From Candidatus Aminicenantota bacterium (GTDB lineage: Bacteria; Acidobacteriota; Aminicenantia; Aminicenantales; Saccharicenantaceae), in contig JACIYI010000001.1 of NCBI GenBank assembly GCA_014360005.1, positions 124,001 through 188,000 on the forward strand: a stretch of 64,000 bases of DNA, given 5' to 3'. Numbering within the stretch: the stretch's first letter is position 1; the number at the start of each line of letters is the position of its first letter. This document shows positions 1 through 9,830 of the stretch, in pieces. The position numbers and the translations under genes are program-made. The notes under the pieces are model-generated. The model did no database searches, was not told the DNA's origin, and saw nothing but the letters and a program-made list of their open reading frames with translations.

Positions 1-357
1 CGGCCAACAATCTACGACCTGCCTGCTCCACCGGACACAATTTCTGGCTTTCTTATCATAAAGGATTATACCTTTTTGGCCGCCGGTGATTTCCGGCAAC
101 CGGATGGTTACTATGTCGAGGGGGCAATTTCAGGAAAAGAAGGCCGCTGGGATTCCTTTGAAGCCAAATCGGAGATAAAAGGCCGCGAGCCAGAACCTGA
201 ATTGGTGTTGACTTCAGACAGGGGCTGGCTGGAGTTAAATACCGGCCGGACACACGGAATGCAGGAAGCTGTAGCCCCTCAGGTGCCCTACGTGAACGGC
301 TGGTGGGACAGTAAAGGATATTTTCATCCCGACCCGCTCAAAATATTCTGGAAGTAG
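1..357 (+). CDS. C-terminal part of a protein cut by the window edge
   Basis: The frame is open from base 1 to the TAG at 355-357 (118 residues), so the gene starts upstream of the window. The visible part is hydrophilic and rich in aromatic residues near its end (VNGWWDSKGYF). It has no membrane segment or motif that I recognise. It ends just before the promoter of the malic enzyme gene, so it is probably a separate transcription unit on the same strand. I cannot assign a function. Confidence 0.6.
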   Translation, partial: RPTIYDLPAPPDTISGFLIIKDYTFLAAGDFRQPDGYYVEGAISGKEGRWDSFEAKSEIKGREPEPELVLTSDRGWLELNTGRTHGMQEAVAPQVPYVNGWWDSKGYFHPDPLKIFWK

Positions 358-379
358 TCAAACGCCCCCCTTTTTTTGT

Positions 380-408
380 TTGACTAAAAACAGTAATTAT
401 TCTATTAT
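380..408 (+). promoter_or_regulatory. sigma-70 promoter of the malic enzyme gene
   Basis: TTGACT at 380-385 and TATTAT at 403-408 are separated by 17 bp, close to the housekeeping consensus. Transcription would start near 415, just upstream of the GGAGG ribosome binding site at 431-435 and the ATG at 441. This is read from sequence only. Confidence 0.65.
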
Positions 409-440
409 CACCTCTCATAAAATCATTTTTGGAGGAAATA

Positions 441-1796
441 ATGGAGAAAAAGGTTACAGTGGAAGAACTGTTGGCCAAAGCCCAACAGCCATCCAAAGAC
501 GCTCTCCGGCTGCATCCGTTCTATAAGGGAAAAGTCGGAGTGACTCTGAAATGCCGCGTCCGGAGTTTCCAGGATTTCGCTATCTGGTACACGCCGGGGG
601 TGGCCGCACCCTGCATGGAAATCAACAAGGACCCGGAAAAAGCCTATGAAATGACCAACAAGGGCAATTTTGTGGCCGTCATTTCTGACGGCACCCGGGT
701 GCTGGGACTGGGCGATATAGGTCCGGAAGCGGCCTTGCCGGTTATGGAAGGTAAGGCCCTGCTCTATAAGTATCTTGGCGGCGTTGATGCTTTCCCCATC
801 TGCCTCAGGGAGAAAGATCCGGATAAATTCATCTACATCGTCAAAGCGCTCCAGCCGACTTTTGGTGGCGTCAACCTTGAAGATATTTCACACCCGAAGT
901 GCTTCCACATTCTTGACACCCTGAGGGCTGAGTGCGAAATTCCCATCTGGCACGACGACCAGCAGGGAACGGCCTGTGTCACCGTGGCCGGTCTCATCAA
1001 CGCCTTAAAAATCGTTAACAAGAAGATTGATGAGGTGAAGGTTACGGTTATCGGTTCAGGCGCGGCTGGTATTGCCATTGCCCGGCTGCTGATAGCGGCC
1101 GGAGTTAACCCGGAAAACATGCTGGCCGTGGACTCCAAGGGCATTCTGTCCAAAGACCGGGCCGACCGGGAAACCCTTCAGACCAAATTCAAAGAGAAAT
1201 GGGACCTGTGCTTGAAGACCAACCCCAAAAATAAGCAGGGCGATATGGCCGAAGCGCTGAAAGGGGCCGATGTTATGGTAAGTGTTTCGGCTTCTGGCCC
1301 GGGAATCATCAAACCCGAGTGGATTAAAACTATGGCTAAAGACCCCATCGTTTTTGCCGAAGCTAACCCCATTCCGGAAATCTGGCCCTGGGAAGCCAAA
1401 GAAGCCGGCGCCAGAATTGTGGCCACCGGCCGGTCGGATTTTCCCAATCAGGTCAATAACTCTCTGGGCTTCCCCGGCATCTTCCGCGGGACTCTTGATG
1501 TCAGAGCCAAGACCATCACTGACGAGATGTGCATCGCCGCTGCCTACGAGCTGGCCAAAGTGGCCGAAGACCATGGCCTGAGCGAAGAGTACATCATTCC
1601 CAACATGGACCAGTGGGAAGTCTTCCCCAGAGAAGCGGTGGCCGTTGGCCGCAAAGCCATCGAGCAGGGTGTGGCCCGCAAGGACATCCCGGCCGACCAG
1701 CTTTACAAAATGGCCGAAGACACCATCCGCAAAGCTCGCGAAGAAATCCAGTTCCTGATGAAAGAAGGTTTCATCATCGACCCGGACAAGAAATAA
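441..1796 (+). CDS. NAD(P)-dependent malic enzyme
   Basis: Oxidative decarboxylation of malate to pyruvate in the cytoplasm, linking the TCA cycle to pyruvate. I start it at ATG 441 because GGAGG at 431-435 is well placed; an in-frame TTG at 429 overlaps that site. The 451 residues fit the short bacterial malic enzymes that lack the phosphotransacetylase-like tail. Visible family signatures are YTPGVAAPC, the block with [28 protein letters not shown], the Rossmann motif [10 protein letters not shown], and [10 protein letters not shown] near the C-terminal half. Cofactor preference cannot be decided from the sequence. It has its own promoter and terminator, so it is monocistronic. Confidence 0.95.
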   Translation: MEKKVTVEELLAKAQQPSKDALRLHPFYKGKVGVTLKCRVRSFQDFAIWYTPGVAAPCMEINKDPEKAYEMTNKGNFVAVISDGTRVLGLGDIGPEAALPVMEGKALLYKYLGGVDAFPICLREKDPDKFIYIVKALQPTFGGVNLEDISHPKCFHILDTLRAECEIPIWHDDQQGTACVTVAGLINALKIVNKKIDEVKVTVIGSGAAGIAIARLLIAAGVNPENMLAVDSKGILSKDRADRETLQTKFKEKWDLCLKTNPKNKQGDMAEALKGADVMVSVSASGPGIIKPEWIKTMAKDPIVFAEANPIPEIWPWEAKEAGARIVATGRSDFPNQVNNSLGFPGIFRGTLDVRAKTITDEMCIAAAYELAKVAEDHGLSEEYIIPNMDQWEVFPREAVAVGRKAIEQGVARKDIPADQLYKMAEDTIRKAREEIQFLMKEGFIIDPDKK

Positions 1797-1822
1797 GCTG
1801 GGCTGAAATCGAACCAGGACAG

Positions 1823-1856
1823 GCCCGGACCGGTTAACCGGTCCGGGCTTTTTTTT
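1823..1856 (+). terminator. Rho-independent terminator after the malic enzyme gene
   Basis: A perfect inverted repeat, GCCCGGACCGG around TTAA, spans 1823-1848 and is followed directly by a run of eight T. It starts 26 bp after the stop codon. Confidence 0.92.
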
Positions 1857-2489
1857 GGGGCTCGGACCATGTTATCTAATTTAATATCAACGAGTTAACC
1901 CGTTTTTGGGTTACTCTCACTTTTGGGGTCCCACCACGGCACCTATTTAAATTCAAATGATTTAACTCGTTATTTCAGGTTTGATGTGGCCTTAAAAGAT
2001 ATTTTCCTTAAGAGGAACTTTTGCTGAGGCTAATAGCCTCAAGTCAGTAAGATCATACAAGATCATGTTATTTCATCTCTCCAGCTAATTAAAAAAACAA
2101 CCTGGTTATACAATCCAGAATGTTTCTCAGGGGATTTGCAGTTCCCGAATTTCGACTTAACTTTTTTGTAATCAATAACTACCTACGGGTCTGACCTCAT
2201 AAAAAAACGAGGCTTTAAAATATTTGACAAAGCTTTTTCTTTGTGATATTGATTTAATCAATCTTCACCGGAAGGGTGAAGGGAGGTAGAAGGTTCAAAA
2301 ATGAGCGGAGATGGAGGAAATTCTCTCCCGGACTTCTTAAGCCCCCCCATAGACTTACCGCACTGATAGTTATTTCCTTCTTGTTCTTGTTTTGAAAGGA
2401 GACGGGAACAAGGGAAAAGACAATTAGAAAAATTAAATGGAGAAGGCCATTCAGTACATAAGAAAATCATCAGAAAGGAGGAAAAAAGA
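1857..2489. other. gene-free stretch with a likely promoter
   Basis: I see no convincing gene. The sequence is AT-rich with several short direct and inverted repeats (for example GAGTTAACCCGTTTTTGGGTTACTC near 1892-1916). TTGACA at 2224-2229, followed 17 bp later by TATTGA at 2247-2252, is a plausible promoter for the lipoprotein gene and would leave a long leader of about 230 nt. No riboswitch class was recognised. Confidence 0.4.
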
Positions 2490-3080
2490 ATGAAAAATCT
2501 GATGAAAATTTCGGTTCTCGGCCTTTTAGTGGTTTTCCTGTTTGCCAGCTGCGCCAAGCAGCCGACCCAGCAGATTGATGAAGCTAAAGCTGCGATTCAG
2601 GCTCTGGTTGATGCCGGTGGCGAAATTTATGCCAAAGATGAGCTGAAAAAGTGCAATGACGACCTACAGGCGGCCATGGATGAAATCAACGCCCAGAGCA
2701 AGAAGCTGTTCAAGAAGTACGGACCGGCCAAGGAAATGCTGGCCAAGGTTAAAGCTGATGCCGAAGCTGTCCAGGCTCTGATCCCGGCCAGAAAAGAAGA
2801 AGCCAAGAATGCCGCGATGAGCGCTCTCGATGAAGCCAAGGCGGCTTTTGACGAAGCCAAAGCTCTGCTGGACAAGGCTCCCAGGGGCAAAGGCACCAAA
2901 GCTGACATTGAAGCCATGAAGTCTGACCTGGCCGGCCTGGAAACCATGCTGACTGAAGTTCAGACCGCCATTGACAGCGAAGATTATTTGGGCGCCAAGG
3001 ACAAAGCCCTGTCTATCAAGGAAAAGGCTGCGGCCATTGCCGAACAGGTTAAAGCTGCTATTGCCAAAGTAAGAAGATAA
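2490..3080 (+). CDS. coiled-coil lipoprotein
   Basis: A signal peptide ends in the lipobox FASC (lipidated Cys at about residue 21). The mature part is almost entirely alpha-helical, rich in Ala, Lys and Glu, and looks like a surface or periplasmic coiled coil of the DUF4398/Lpp-like kind. It carries repeated EAKAA-type segments. The ribosome binding site AAAGGAGG lies at 2474-2481. The downstream neighbours are two L,D-transpeptidases, so a role in cell-envelope or peptidoglycan tethering is plausible, but this is inference. The exact family is not certain. Confidence 0.75.
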   Translation: MKNLMKISVLGLLVVFLFASCAKQPTQQIDEAKAAIQALVDAGGEIYAKDELKKCNDDLQAAMDEINAQSKKLFKKYGPAKEMLAKVKADAEAVQALIPARKEEAKNAAMSALDEAKAAFDEAKALLDKAPRGKGTKADIEAMKSDLAGLETMLTEVQTAIDSEDYLGAKDKALSIKEKAAAIAEQVKAAIAKVRR

Positions 3081-3125
3081 GCGTAGACTGAACGGCGGAC
3101 AATTCAGCTGGAGTCGAGTTGATTA

Positions 3126-4250
3126 GTGAAGTGGAGTGCTATACGATCAGCGCTGATACTGGTTTGCCAGCTTAGTCTTGTCCTCCTAAATCAAAGTTGT
3201 CAGACCGCACCGGCTCCTCCCGAGGTAGCCCGGGCTCTTGACCAGGAGCAGGACCTCTGGAGAGCCGGTGCTTCTTTTTATGCCCCGGAAGAATACGAGG
3301 CTTACCGCCAGTCCCTGGCCGCAGCCAGGAAATTCTACGAAAAAGAAGAACTGAAGCTCGGTTTTTTCCGCGACTACGACCGGGTCAAGCGGGATTTCAG
3401 TCAGGTCCTGGCCGAAGGCGAGCGGATCAGCCGAATTATAGAAGAAAAAAAGTCCAGCCTGACTATTGAAATTACCACCCGCAAAAACGACCTGATTTCA
3501 AGGTACGAAGTGCTAAACAACCTGAGCCTGGAGCTCAGCCAGAGAACCCTGTCGCGCCAGCAGCTGGCCCAGGCTGATGTCCTGTTACGGGAAGTAGACC
3601 GCCTGCTGGCCCAAGCCAGGTACCAGGAGGCCCGCTCCAGGCTGGATAAGGTCAACAGCCTGCTCAACCAGTCGGAGAACAGCCTGCGCCACCAGCTCGA
3701 GCGCTACCTGAGCCAGGAAGAAATCGCCCGCTGGCGACAGCTGGCTGAAAGGGCCGTGGAAAAATCCCGGTCGGGCAACCAGCCGGTCATCCTGGTCAGC
3801 AAGCTGGAAAGGAGACTGACGGTCTACAAAGGAGGGCGGCCCCTTAAAACCTACCAAATCGGGCTGGGCTTTAATGGTTTAAGCAACAAACTGCACGCCG
3901 GCGACGACGCCACTCCCGAGGGAGAATACAGGGTTATCAAGAAGGTTTCACCCAGCAAGTTCGGTAAAGCCCTGCTTATCAATTACCCCAACGAAGACGA
4001 CCTCAAGAGATTTAATGAAGCCAGGAAAAAGGGGTATGTTACAGCCGGGAGTCGCATCGGCGGGCTGATTGAAATCCACGGCGGCGGCAAGGATGGCCTG
4101 ACCCAGGGCTGTGTGGCTCTGGATGACCCGGAGATGGAGGAGCTGTTCCGGTTGATTCCGGTCGGAACTCCGGTGACCATCGTCGGTACCACCGACCCCA
4201 ACAACAAAATTATTGCTATACTGAAGAGAGAGCCGGGAGAAAGGGAATGA
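3126..4250 (+). CDS. L,D-transpeptidase (YkuD) with N-terminal coiled coil, probable lipoprotein
   Basis: Predicted to form or edit peptidoglycan cross-links in the periplasm. It starts with GTG at 3126, with GGAG some 12 bp upstream. The hydrophobic leader ends in LNQSC, a lipobox-like site. Residues about 35-220 form a charged coiled coil. Residues about 220-370 are the YkuD domain with H318 and the catalytic C329 in HGGGKDGLTQGCVALDD, the expected HG...GC pattern. Its last four bases overlap the start of the next transpeptidase (ATGA), so the two are translationally coupled. Confidence 0.88.
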   Translation: MKWSAIRSALILVCQLSLVLLNQSCQTAPAPPEVARALDQEQDLWRAGASFYAPEEYEAYRQSLAAARKFYEKEELKLGFFRDYDRVKRDFSQVLAEGERISRIIEEKKSSLTIEITTRKNDLISRYEVLNNLSLELSQRTLSRQQLAQADVLLREVDRLLAQARYQEARSRLDKVNSLLNQSENSLRHQLERYLSQEEIARWRQLAERAVEKSRSGNQPVILVSKLERRLTVYKGGRPLKTYQIGLGFNGLSNKLHAGDDATPEGEYRVIKKVSPSKFGKALLINYPNEDDLKRFNEARKKGYVTAGSRIGGLIEIHGGGKDGLTQGCVALDDPEMEELFRLIPVGTPVTIVGTTDPNNKIIAILKREPGERE

Positions 4251-4891
4251 AATTCTGGAAAATTTTGCTGACAGCCACGGTTGTGGTCTACCTAGCCGCC
4301 CTGGCCATCGTGGCTCTCTCCTGGGTTCACCACCTGAAACTCAGCGCCCAGTGGAAGACGGTCTGGAGCTTTGAGCTTGACCCCAGGGCCAGGGTCAAAC
4401 CCGAGACCCAGAATGCCGCCCTGAAGAAAAGAATCAAGCAGCTGCAGCCCAAGGGTTTTTACATCCTGGTGGACTCGGCTGAAAACCGGCTCTACCTGAA
4501 AAAGGGCGAACAGACTGTCAAGGAAGCCGTGGTCTCCACCGGCAGCGGCCTGGTCCTGGTGGAGCCCGGCGGCAAAAGAAGCTGGGTGTTTGACACGCCC
4601 AAGGGCGAGTTTTTCGTCAAATCGAAAATCCAGAACCCCTACTGGGTAAAACCCGACTGGGCTTTCATCGAGGAGAACGAACCCATCCCCAAGAAGATGG
4701 AAGACCGGGTGGAAGCCGGGGTCTTGGGGGATTACGCTCTGGGCTTTGGCCAGGGATATTTTATCCACGGTACGCTCTACACCAGGCTGCTCGGGCGGAA
4801 TGTCACCCACGGCTGCATCCGGGTGGCCGATAAAGACCTGGAAGAAGTTTTTAAAGCCTCTAAAATCGGAACAAGGATTTACATTTATTGA
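4247..4891 (+). CDS. second L,D-transpeptidase (YkuD family)
   Basis: A 214-residue membrane-anchored protein with one N-terminal transmembrane helix (residues about 5-25) followed by a periplasmic YkuD domain. The catalytic pattern is H174 (FIHGTL) and H188-G189-C190 (THGC). It overlaps the upstream paralogue by ATGA. The two proteins share the fold but differ in architecture: this one lacks the coiled coil and the lipobox. It probably attaches to or cross-links peptidoglycan, like other family members; the substrate is unknown. Confidence 0.88.
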   Translation: MKFWKILLTATVVVYLAALAIVALSWVHHLKLSAQWKTVWSFELDPRARVKPETQNAALKKRIKQLQPKGFYILVDSAENRLYLKKGEQTVKEAVVSTGSGLVLVEPGGKRSWVFDTPKGEFFVKSKIQNPYWVKPDWAFIEENEPIPKKMEDRVEAGVLGDYALGFGQGYFIHGTLYTRLLGRNVTHGCIRVADKDLEEVFKASKIGTRIYIY

Positions 4892-5115
4892 TGAATGAAA
4901 GGCTAGAAAAAGAACGGGGATGGTGGTTGGAAAATCGACCTGCCGCCGCTGAACGGGAATTGACAATAGCTGAAACGGGAGAAGTAGCCCGGCCAGCAAT
5001 GAGCCATAATGATGAGAATAAAAGGGTGGAAAAAGCCGGGAAAAATAAACTGGAAATTAGAATTGAAAAGAAAAAAGCGAAAATCAATAAAGCTCAAGAA
5101 ATAAATTTCTGGTAG
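4891..5115 (+). CDS. possible small charged protein, 74 residues
   Basis: An open frame starting at an ATG that overlaps the stop codon of the transpeptidase gene (TGATG) and ending 13 bp before the next gene. The product would be very rich in Lys and Glu, with no signal peptide or membrane segment. The tight overlap argues for translation by coupling, but there is no separate ribosome binding site and no family that I recognise. It may be non-coding spacer. Confidence 0.3.
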   Translation: MNERLEKERGWWLENRPAAAERELTIAETGEVARPAMSHNDENKRVEKAGKNKLEIRIEKKKAKINKAQEINFW

Positions 5116-5128
5116 AGATGCAGAGATA

Positions 5129-6121
5129 ATGAAGATCGTAATTAAAGGAAAGGAAAGGCAGGCCGGCCAAAAACATCGCTGGCTTAAAGTAGTGTGGCCG
5201 GCTATTCTGGTGGCAGTCCTTTCCTTTTCTGCAATCCATATCTTCCAGGCTCAGGGCAGCTGGTGGGGTAAGAAAGAGGCTACGGTCCCGGAAACAGGCG
5301 GTCAGACACAGAAAGCAGAAGCTGCTACGGTTAACCCGGGAGGGCAGAAGGGGGGCAGCAGCGGAAACAAGGCGGGGCAGAAGGCAAGGCCGACGCCGGC
5401 GCCGGCCAAAACCCAGCCAGCCAGGTCAGCCCCTTCCTCCCTCAAGAGTCTTCCTGAAAAAACGCTTCAAATCTTGAAAGAAAACCGGTTCCTGGAAGAA
5501 GAACTGAAGCTGGCTAAATCTCCCAAGTATTATTTTGTCCTTAACCTCAGGGAAAAGACCCTCGAGCTCAGGGCCAGGGGGATGGTCCTAAAATCGTGGA
5601 AAGCCAGTGAGCTCAGGTACACGGGGAAGCCGGTGCCCCTTCAGGTGACCACTCTGACCAACAAGACGGCCCTCAAACCGCCCGAGCGCAAGGTGCTGAA
5701 CCCGGCTGAGCAGCAGGCCGAGGGAGAAAAGAAGGCGGCTGAAAAAGCCAAACAGGAAGAGGCAAAGAAGAAAAAGGCTGAAGAGCTTAAAAAACCAGAA
5801 CAGGCCCAGACCTCAACTGCTACCCCGGCCGACACCTTTGAAGTTGAAGCCCTGGAGATAACCGACATGCCCGGTTCCTACGAGTTAAATTTCGATGACG
5901 GGCTGCGGATTTTTGTCCGGTCAAAGTCCGGGCTCCAGGAAAGCTTCCGCCAGACCTGGGAAATGCTGCTCTGGTACACCTGGTACCCGGTCAGGCATTT
6001 CCTGTGGAGAAAGAGCGAGCTGCGCCCGCAGCTTATTCTTTATTTTGACGACAAGCACCAGGCCCAGGGTATCTACTGGGCCTTCATCGATGGTATTAAG
6101 GGCATCATCTGGTTTAATTAG
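5129..6121 (+). CDS. membrane-anchored periplasmic protein of unknown function
   Basis: 330 residues. The short basic N-terminus is followed by one transmembrane helix (about residues 20-40), then a low-complexity linker rich in Pro, Ala, Gly and Lys (about 50-115). Next is a folded region beginning NLREKTLELRARG, a second Lys/Ala/Glu-rich stretch (about 190-230), and a conserved-looking C-terminal part with several Trp (WEMLLWYTWYPVRHFLWR). The position after two L,D-transpeptidases on the same strand suggests an envelope role. The NLREKTLELR segment resembles the substrate-side strand seen in YkuD proteins, but no HG...GC active site follows, so I do not call it an enzyme. Confidence 0.7.
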   Translation: MKIVIKGKERQAGQKHRWLKVVWPAILVAVLSFSAIHIFQAQGSWWGKKEATVPETGGQTQKAEAATVNPGGQKGGSSGNKAGQKARPTPAPAKTQPARSAPSSLKSLPEKTLQILKENRFLEEELKLAKSPKYYFVLNLREKTLELRARGMVLKSWKASELRYTGKPVPLQVTTLTNKTALKPPERKVLNPAEQQAEGEKKAAEKAKQEEAKKKKAEELKKPEQAQTSTATPADTFEVEALEITDMPGSYELNFDDGLRIFVRSKSGLQESFRQTWEMLLWYTWYPVRHFLWRKSELRPQLILYFDDKHQAQGIYWAFIDGIKGIIWFN

Positions 6122-6457
6122 CGGCGATTTAATATCGGTTTACTGTCGCCTTGCAAGGGGAATATAAACTATCGACTGGAAAGTTAGAGGTGGGAACTGT
6201 TAAAGGTTGGAAGTTTCAACCGAGAAGCCCGGGCGCAGGCCTTCAGGTCTGTATAGTTCCTGGTCCTGCGATAAGGATCAAGGCTTCCCCAAAAGCCCGG
6301 CCCGCCAAACTTAAGAATTGCCGTTGCTTCCACCATAGTTTCAAAAAAAATTATAAATAGCTGATAATAAATAAAATAAAATTTCAAAAAAACTTGACAA
6401 AATTATACTCAAATTTTATATTAATATAAAGCTAAATTAGAACTCAGGAGGACAGAT
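6122..6457. other. intergenic region upstream of dnaK
   Basis: 336 bp without a credible gene. The last 65 bp hold the dnaK promoter, the HspR-type operator and an AGGAGG ribosome binding site at 6446-6451. I see nothing clear in the remainder. Confidence 0.5.
6393..6422 (+). promoter_or_regulatory. dnaK promoter overlapped by an HspR-type (HAIR) operator
   Basis: The promoter is TTGACA (6394-6399), a 17-bp spacer, and TATATT (6417-6422). Overlapping its -35 box is CTTGACA-N7-ACTCAAA at 6393-6413. The HspR-associated inverted repeat of actinobacteria is CTTGAGT-N7-ACTCAAG; this site matches 11 of the 14 arm positions with the exact 7-bp spacing. A MerR-type HspR gene lies three genes downstream, which fits autoregulation of the cluster. 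Binding itself is inferred. Confidence 0.75.
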
Positions 6458-8413
6458 ATGGGTAAGATAATAGGAATTGACCTCGGAACTACCAATTCCG
6501 TCGTGGCGGTCATGGAAGGCGACAAGGTCACGGTAATCGCCAACGAGGAAGGCGGCCGGACCACCCCTTCCGTGGTCGGTTTCACCAACAAGGGTGAAAT
6601 CCTGGTAGGCCAGGTAGCCAAGCGCCAGCGCATCACCAACCCCGAGAACACCATTTACTCCATCAAGCGTTTCATGGGCAGGCGCTACAACGAGGTGCTC
6701 AACGAAATCAAGCAAGTTCCCTTCAAGGTACTGGAAGCTCCCAACGGCGACGTCCGGGTCCTGGCCCAGGGCAAGGAATATTCACCACCGCAGATTTCCG
6801 CCTTCATCCTGCAGAAGCTGAAAAAGGCGGCTGAAGATTACCTGGGCGAGAAAGTGGAAAAGGCGGTCATCACCGTGCCCGCTTACTTCAACGATTCCCA
6901 GAGAAAAGCCACCAAGGACGCCGGGACCATCGCCGGTCTGGAAGTGGTGCGCATCATCAACGAACCGACGGCCGCGGCCCTGGCTTACGGCATGGAAAAG
7001 AAAAAGAATGAAATTATCGCCGTCTATGACTTCGGCGGCGGCACCTTCGACATCTCCATCCTGGAAGTGGGCGAGGGTGTGGTCGAAGTCAAGTCCACCA
7101 ACGGCGACACCCACCTCGGCGGCGACGACATCGACCAGAGGGTGCAGGACTGGATTGTCAGCGAGTTCAAGAAGGAAAGCGGAATCGACCTGACCAAGGA
7201 CAAGATGGCCCTGCAGCGCCTGAAAGAAGCAGCCGAAAAAGCCAAGATCGAGCTCTCAACCATGATGGAAACTGAAATCAACCTGCCGTTCATCACCGCT
7301 GACGCCAGCGGTCCGAAGCACCTGCTGATGAAGCTCACCCGGGCCAAACTGGAGCAGTTAGCTGAAGACCTGATCCAGCGTTCCATTCCGCCCGTAAAGC
7401 AGGCTCTGGAAGATGCCGGCCTCAAGCCTGAGGACATCAACGAAGTCATTCTGGTCGGCGGTCAGACCCGCATGCCCAGAATCCAGCAGTTGGTTCGCGA
7501 TTTCTTCGGCAAAGAGCCCCACAAGGGCGTTAACCCGGACGAAGTCGTGGCGGTCGGCGCGGCCATCCAGGGCGCGGTCCTGGGCGGCGAAGTCAAAGAC
7601 GTGCTGCTGCTCGACGTTACCCCGCTGACCCTGGGCATTGAAACCCTGGGCGGCGTCTTTACCAAGATGATCCCGCGCAACACCACCATTCCCACCAGGA
7701 AGAGCGAAATCTTCACCACGGCTGCCGATAACCAGAACAGTGTGGAAATCCACATCCTGCAGGGTGAGCGCGAGATGGCTGCCTACAACCGGAGCCTTGG
7801 CCGCTTCCACCTGGATGGAATTCCACCGGCTCCACGCGGCGTTCCCAAGATTGAAGTAACCTTTGACATTGACGCCAACGGCATCCTGCACGTCTCGGCC
7901 AAGGACCTGGCCACCGGACGTCAGCAGGCTATCACCATAACCGGCCATAGCGGTCTGGACGAGAAGGAAATCGAGCGGATGGTCAAGGAAGCTGAAGCTC
8001 ATGCGGCCGAAGATAAGCGCCGCCGCGACGTGATCGATGCCCGCAACCAGGCTGACCAGCTCATCTACAGCGTGGAAAAACTCATCCGCGACAACCGCGA
8101 CAGGATTCCGGCCGAAGAAGTCACTCGAGCCGAGCAGGAAATCGCCAATACCAAAAAAGCCATGGAAAGCGACAACCTGGAGACCATCCGGGGAGCCATA
8201 GAGTCTCTGGCCAGGGTCTCGCACCAGATCAGCGAGGTCCTTTACCGTCAGGCCGGAGCCCAGCAGCAACAGCAGCAGTCTCAGGGTCAGCCGGGTGGCG
8301 ATTATCAGAGCTACACTCAGGGCGGACCGGAAGACGGCGGCAGCAAGGGCAACGGCAAGGGCGAAGAGGAAGTCATCGACGCCGAAGTGGTTGACGACGA
8401 CAAGAAACATTGA
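6458..8413 (+). CDS. dnaK: molecular chaperone DnaK (Hsp70)
   Basis: The 651-residue cytoplasmic ATP-dependent chaperone has the expected length. The nucleotide-binding domain starts with GIDLGTTNS and contains [12 protein letters not shown] and the segment [10 protein letters not shown]. The substrate-binding domain follows ([15 protein letters not shown]), then the helical lid, a Gln/Gly-rich linker and an acidic tail ending [12 protein letters not shown]. The start is fixed by AGGAGG at 6446-6451. It heads a heat-shock cluster with dnaJ and hspR. No grpE is present between dnaK and dnaJ. Confidence 0.99.
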   Translation: MGKIIGIDLGTTNSVVAVMEGDKVTVIANEEGGRTTPSVVGFTNKGEILVGQVAKRQRITNPENTIYSIKRFMGRRYNEVLNEIKQVPFKVLEAPNGDVRVLAQGKEYSPPQISAFILQKLKKAAEDYLGEKVEKAVITVPAYFNDSQRKATKDAGTIAGLEVVRIINEPTAAALAYGMEKKKNEIIAVYDFGGGTFDISILEVGEGVVEVKSTNGDTHLGGDDIDQRVQDWIVSEFKKESGIDLTKDKMALQRLKEAAEKAKIELSTMMETEINLPFITADASGPKHLLMKLTRAKLEQLAEDLIQRSIPPVKQALEDAGLKPEDINEVILVGGQTRMPRIQQLVRDFFGKEPHKGVNPDEVVAVGAAIQGAVLGGEVKDVLLLDVTPLTLGIETLGGVFTKMIPRNTTIPTRKSEIFTTAADNQNSVEIHILQGEREMAAYNRSLGRFHLDGIPPAPRGVPKIEVTFDIDANGILHVSAKDLATGRQQAITITGHSGLDEKEIERMVKEAEAHAAEDKRRRDVIDARNQADQLIYSVEKLIRDNRDRIPAEEVTRAEQEIANTKKAMESDNLETIRGAIESLARVSHQISEVLYRQAGAQQQQQQSQGQPGGDYQSYTQGGPEDGGSKGNGKGEEEVIDAEVVDDDKKH

Positions 8414-8628
8414 AAAAATAGGGTTGACGACTGAGGCTGACAGCAGATAGCAGAAAGCCGAAAGTAGAAAGCCGGTAGCAGCGCCCAGCGAGCGAAGAGA
8501 AACGGCCCGAAAGCAGTCAGCGAAGTGCAGACAGCGGCCAGTCCGGAGTGGCTGTTCTGCCGGCCAGGGATCGGGACCGGCGGAACAGCCCCGGCTTAGA
8601 CTGGAAGAAACGGAAGGCGAGGTTGGCC

Positions 8629-9759
8629 ATGGCCAGGGATTATTACGAGATACTTGGAGTTCCGCGCACCGCCAGTCTGGCCGAAATCAAGAAGGCCTAC
8701 CGCAAGCTGGCCCGCAAGTACCATCCTGACCTTAACCCTGGCGACAAGGCGGCTGAAGCCAAGTTCAAGGAAATCCAGGAAGCCTACTCGGTGCTGAGCG
8801 ACCCCAAGAAGCGGGCTCAGTATGACCAGTTTGGCTTTGTGGGCGATTTTGGTCGCGGCCCGGGTGCCGGGGCTGGAGCCGGCCCGGGACAGGGTCCTTT
8901 CGGCGGCGGTTTTGAAGGCTTCGATTTTTCCGAGTACGGCAGCTCTTCCTTCCGTGATTTATTCGAGAATCTGTTCGGTGGAATGGACGTGGAGCAGCGC
9001 CGGGGCGGGCCGCAGCGCGGGGAAGACCTGAACTACTCCATGACCATAAGCTTCGCCGACGCCATCAACGGAGTCCAGACGAGAATCAAACTGACGCGAC
9101 TGGTTCCCTGTCCGGTCTGCGGCGGCAGCGGTTATGCCAGCCTGGGCGGAGAGCGGGTCTGCCCGGATTGCGGCGGGCGGGGCCGGAGCTTCGTCCAGAA
9201 GGGCTTCATGAAGTTTTCCACCACTTGCCCGACCTGTCTCGGCAGCGGCCGGGTCAGCGGGCAAATCTGCAACAACTGCCGTGGTGAAGGGCGGGTCCAG
9301 GGAAGCGAGACCATTACCGTCCGCATTCCCAAAGGCGTGGACAGCGGCTCCAAGGTCCGGGTGCCGGGCAAGGGCAACGCCGGAGTTAACGGCGGTCCGG
9401 CCGGCGATCTTTTTATTAACCTGGAAGTGACGCCTCATCCTTTCTTCAAGCGGGAAGGTTCCAATATTTACATCAAGGTGCCGATTACCGTGCCCGAAGC
9501 CACCCTCGGGGCCAAAATTGAGGTTCCGACCATCTACGGCGAGAAAAAGACCATTCGCATCCCGCCCGGCACCAGGTCAGGGCAGAAATTCAGGCTTAAA
9601 GGCGAGGGCGCGCCGGTCTGCGGCCGCAGCAGCCGGGGCGATATGTACGTGGAGGTGACCATTGTCCCGCCCTCCAACGTTGACCAGAGGGTGCGGGAGT
9701 TGATGCGCGAGCTGGAGAAGTTTTACGAGAGCGACCCCCGGAAGAACCTGGGCAGCTGA
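8629..9759 (+). CDS. dnaJ: co-chaperone DnaJ (Hsp40, type I)
   Basis: Stimulates DnaK ATPase and delivers substrates. I start it at ATG 8629 ([10 protein letters not shown]), the conserved beginning of the J domain; the open frame continues upstream to 8548 without family resemblance. In the 376 residues, the J domain covers about 1-70 with HPD at 32-34. A Gly/Phe-rich region follows (about 75-118). Four zinc motifs, [24 protein letters not shown] and CNNCRGEG, lie at about 161-221. The C-terminal substrate-binding domains come last. The 215-bp spacer after dnaK holds purine-rich AGCAGAAAGCCG-like repeats and no gene. Confidence 0.97.
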   Translation: MARDYYEILGVPRTASLAEIKKAYRKLARKYHPDLNPGDKAAEAKFKEIQEAYSVLSDPKKRAQYDQFGFVGDFGRGPGAGAGAGPGQGPFGGGFEGFDFSEYGSSSFRDLFENLFGGMDVEQRRGGPQRGEDLNYSMTISFADAINGVQTRIKLTRLVPCPVCGGSGYASLGGERVCPDCGGRGRSFVQKGFMKFSTTCPTCLGSGRVSGQICNNCRGEGRVQGSETITVRIPKGVDSGSKVRVPGKGNAGVNGGPAGDLFINLEVTPHPFFKREGSNIYIKVPITVPEATLGAKIEVPTIYGEKKTIRIPPGTRSGQKFRLKGEGAPVCGRSSRGDMYVEVTIVPPSNVDQRVRELMRELEKFYESDPRKNLGS

Positions 9760-9830
9760 GGCGTAGCTGAAGCTGCCAGGGGCCAGGGACGAAGGGGCGG
9801 TTGCTGGCGACCGGTGGCAGGAGGTTGAAG

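Noticed and set aside
6122..6457. CIRCE element upstream of dnaK
   Set aside because: No TTAGCACTC-N9-GAGTGCTAA pattern; the inverted repeat present fits HAIR instead.
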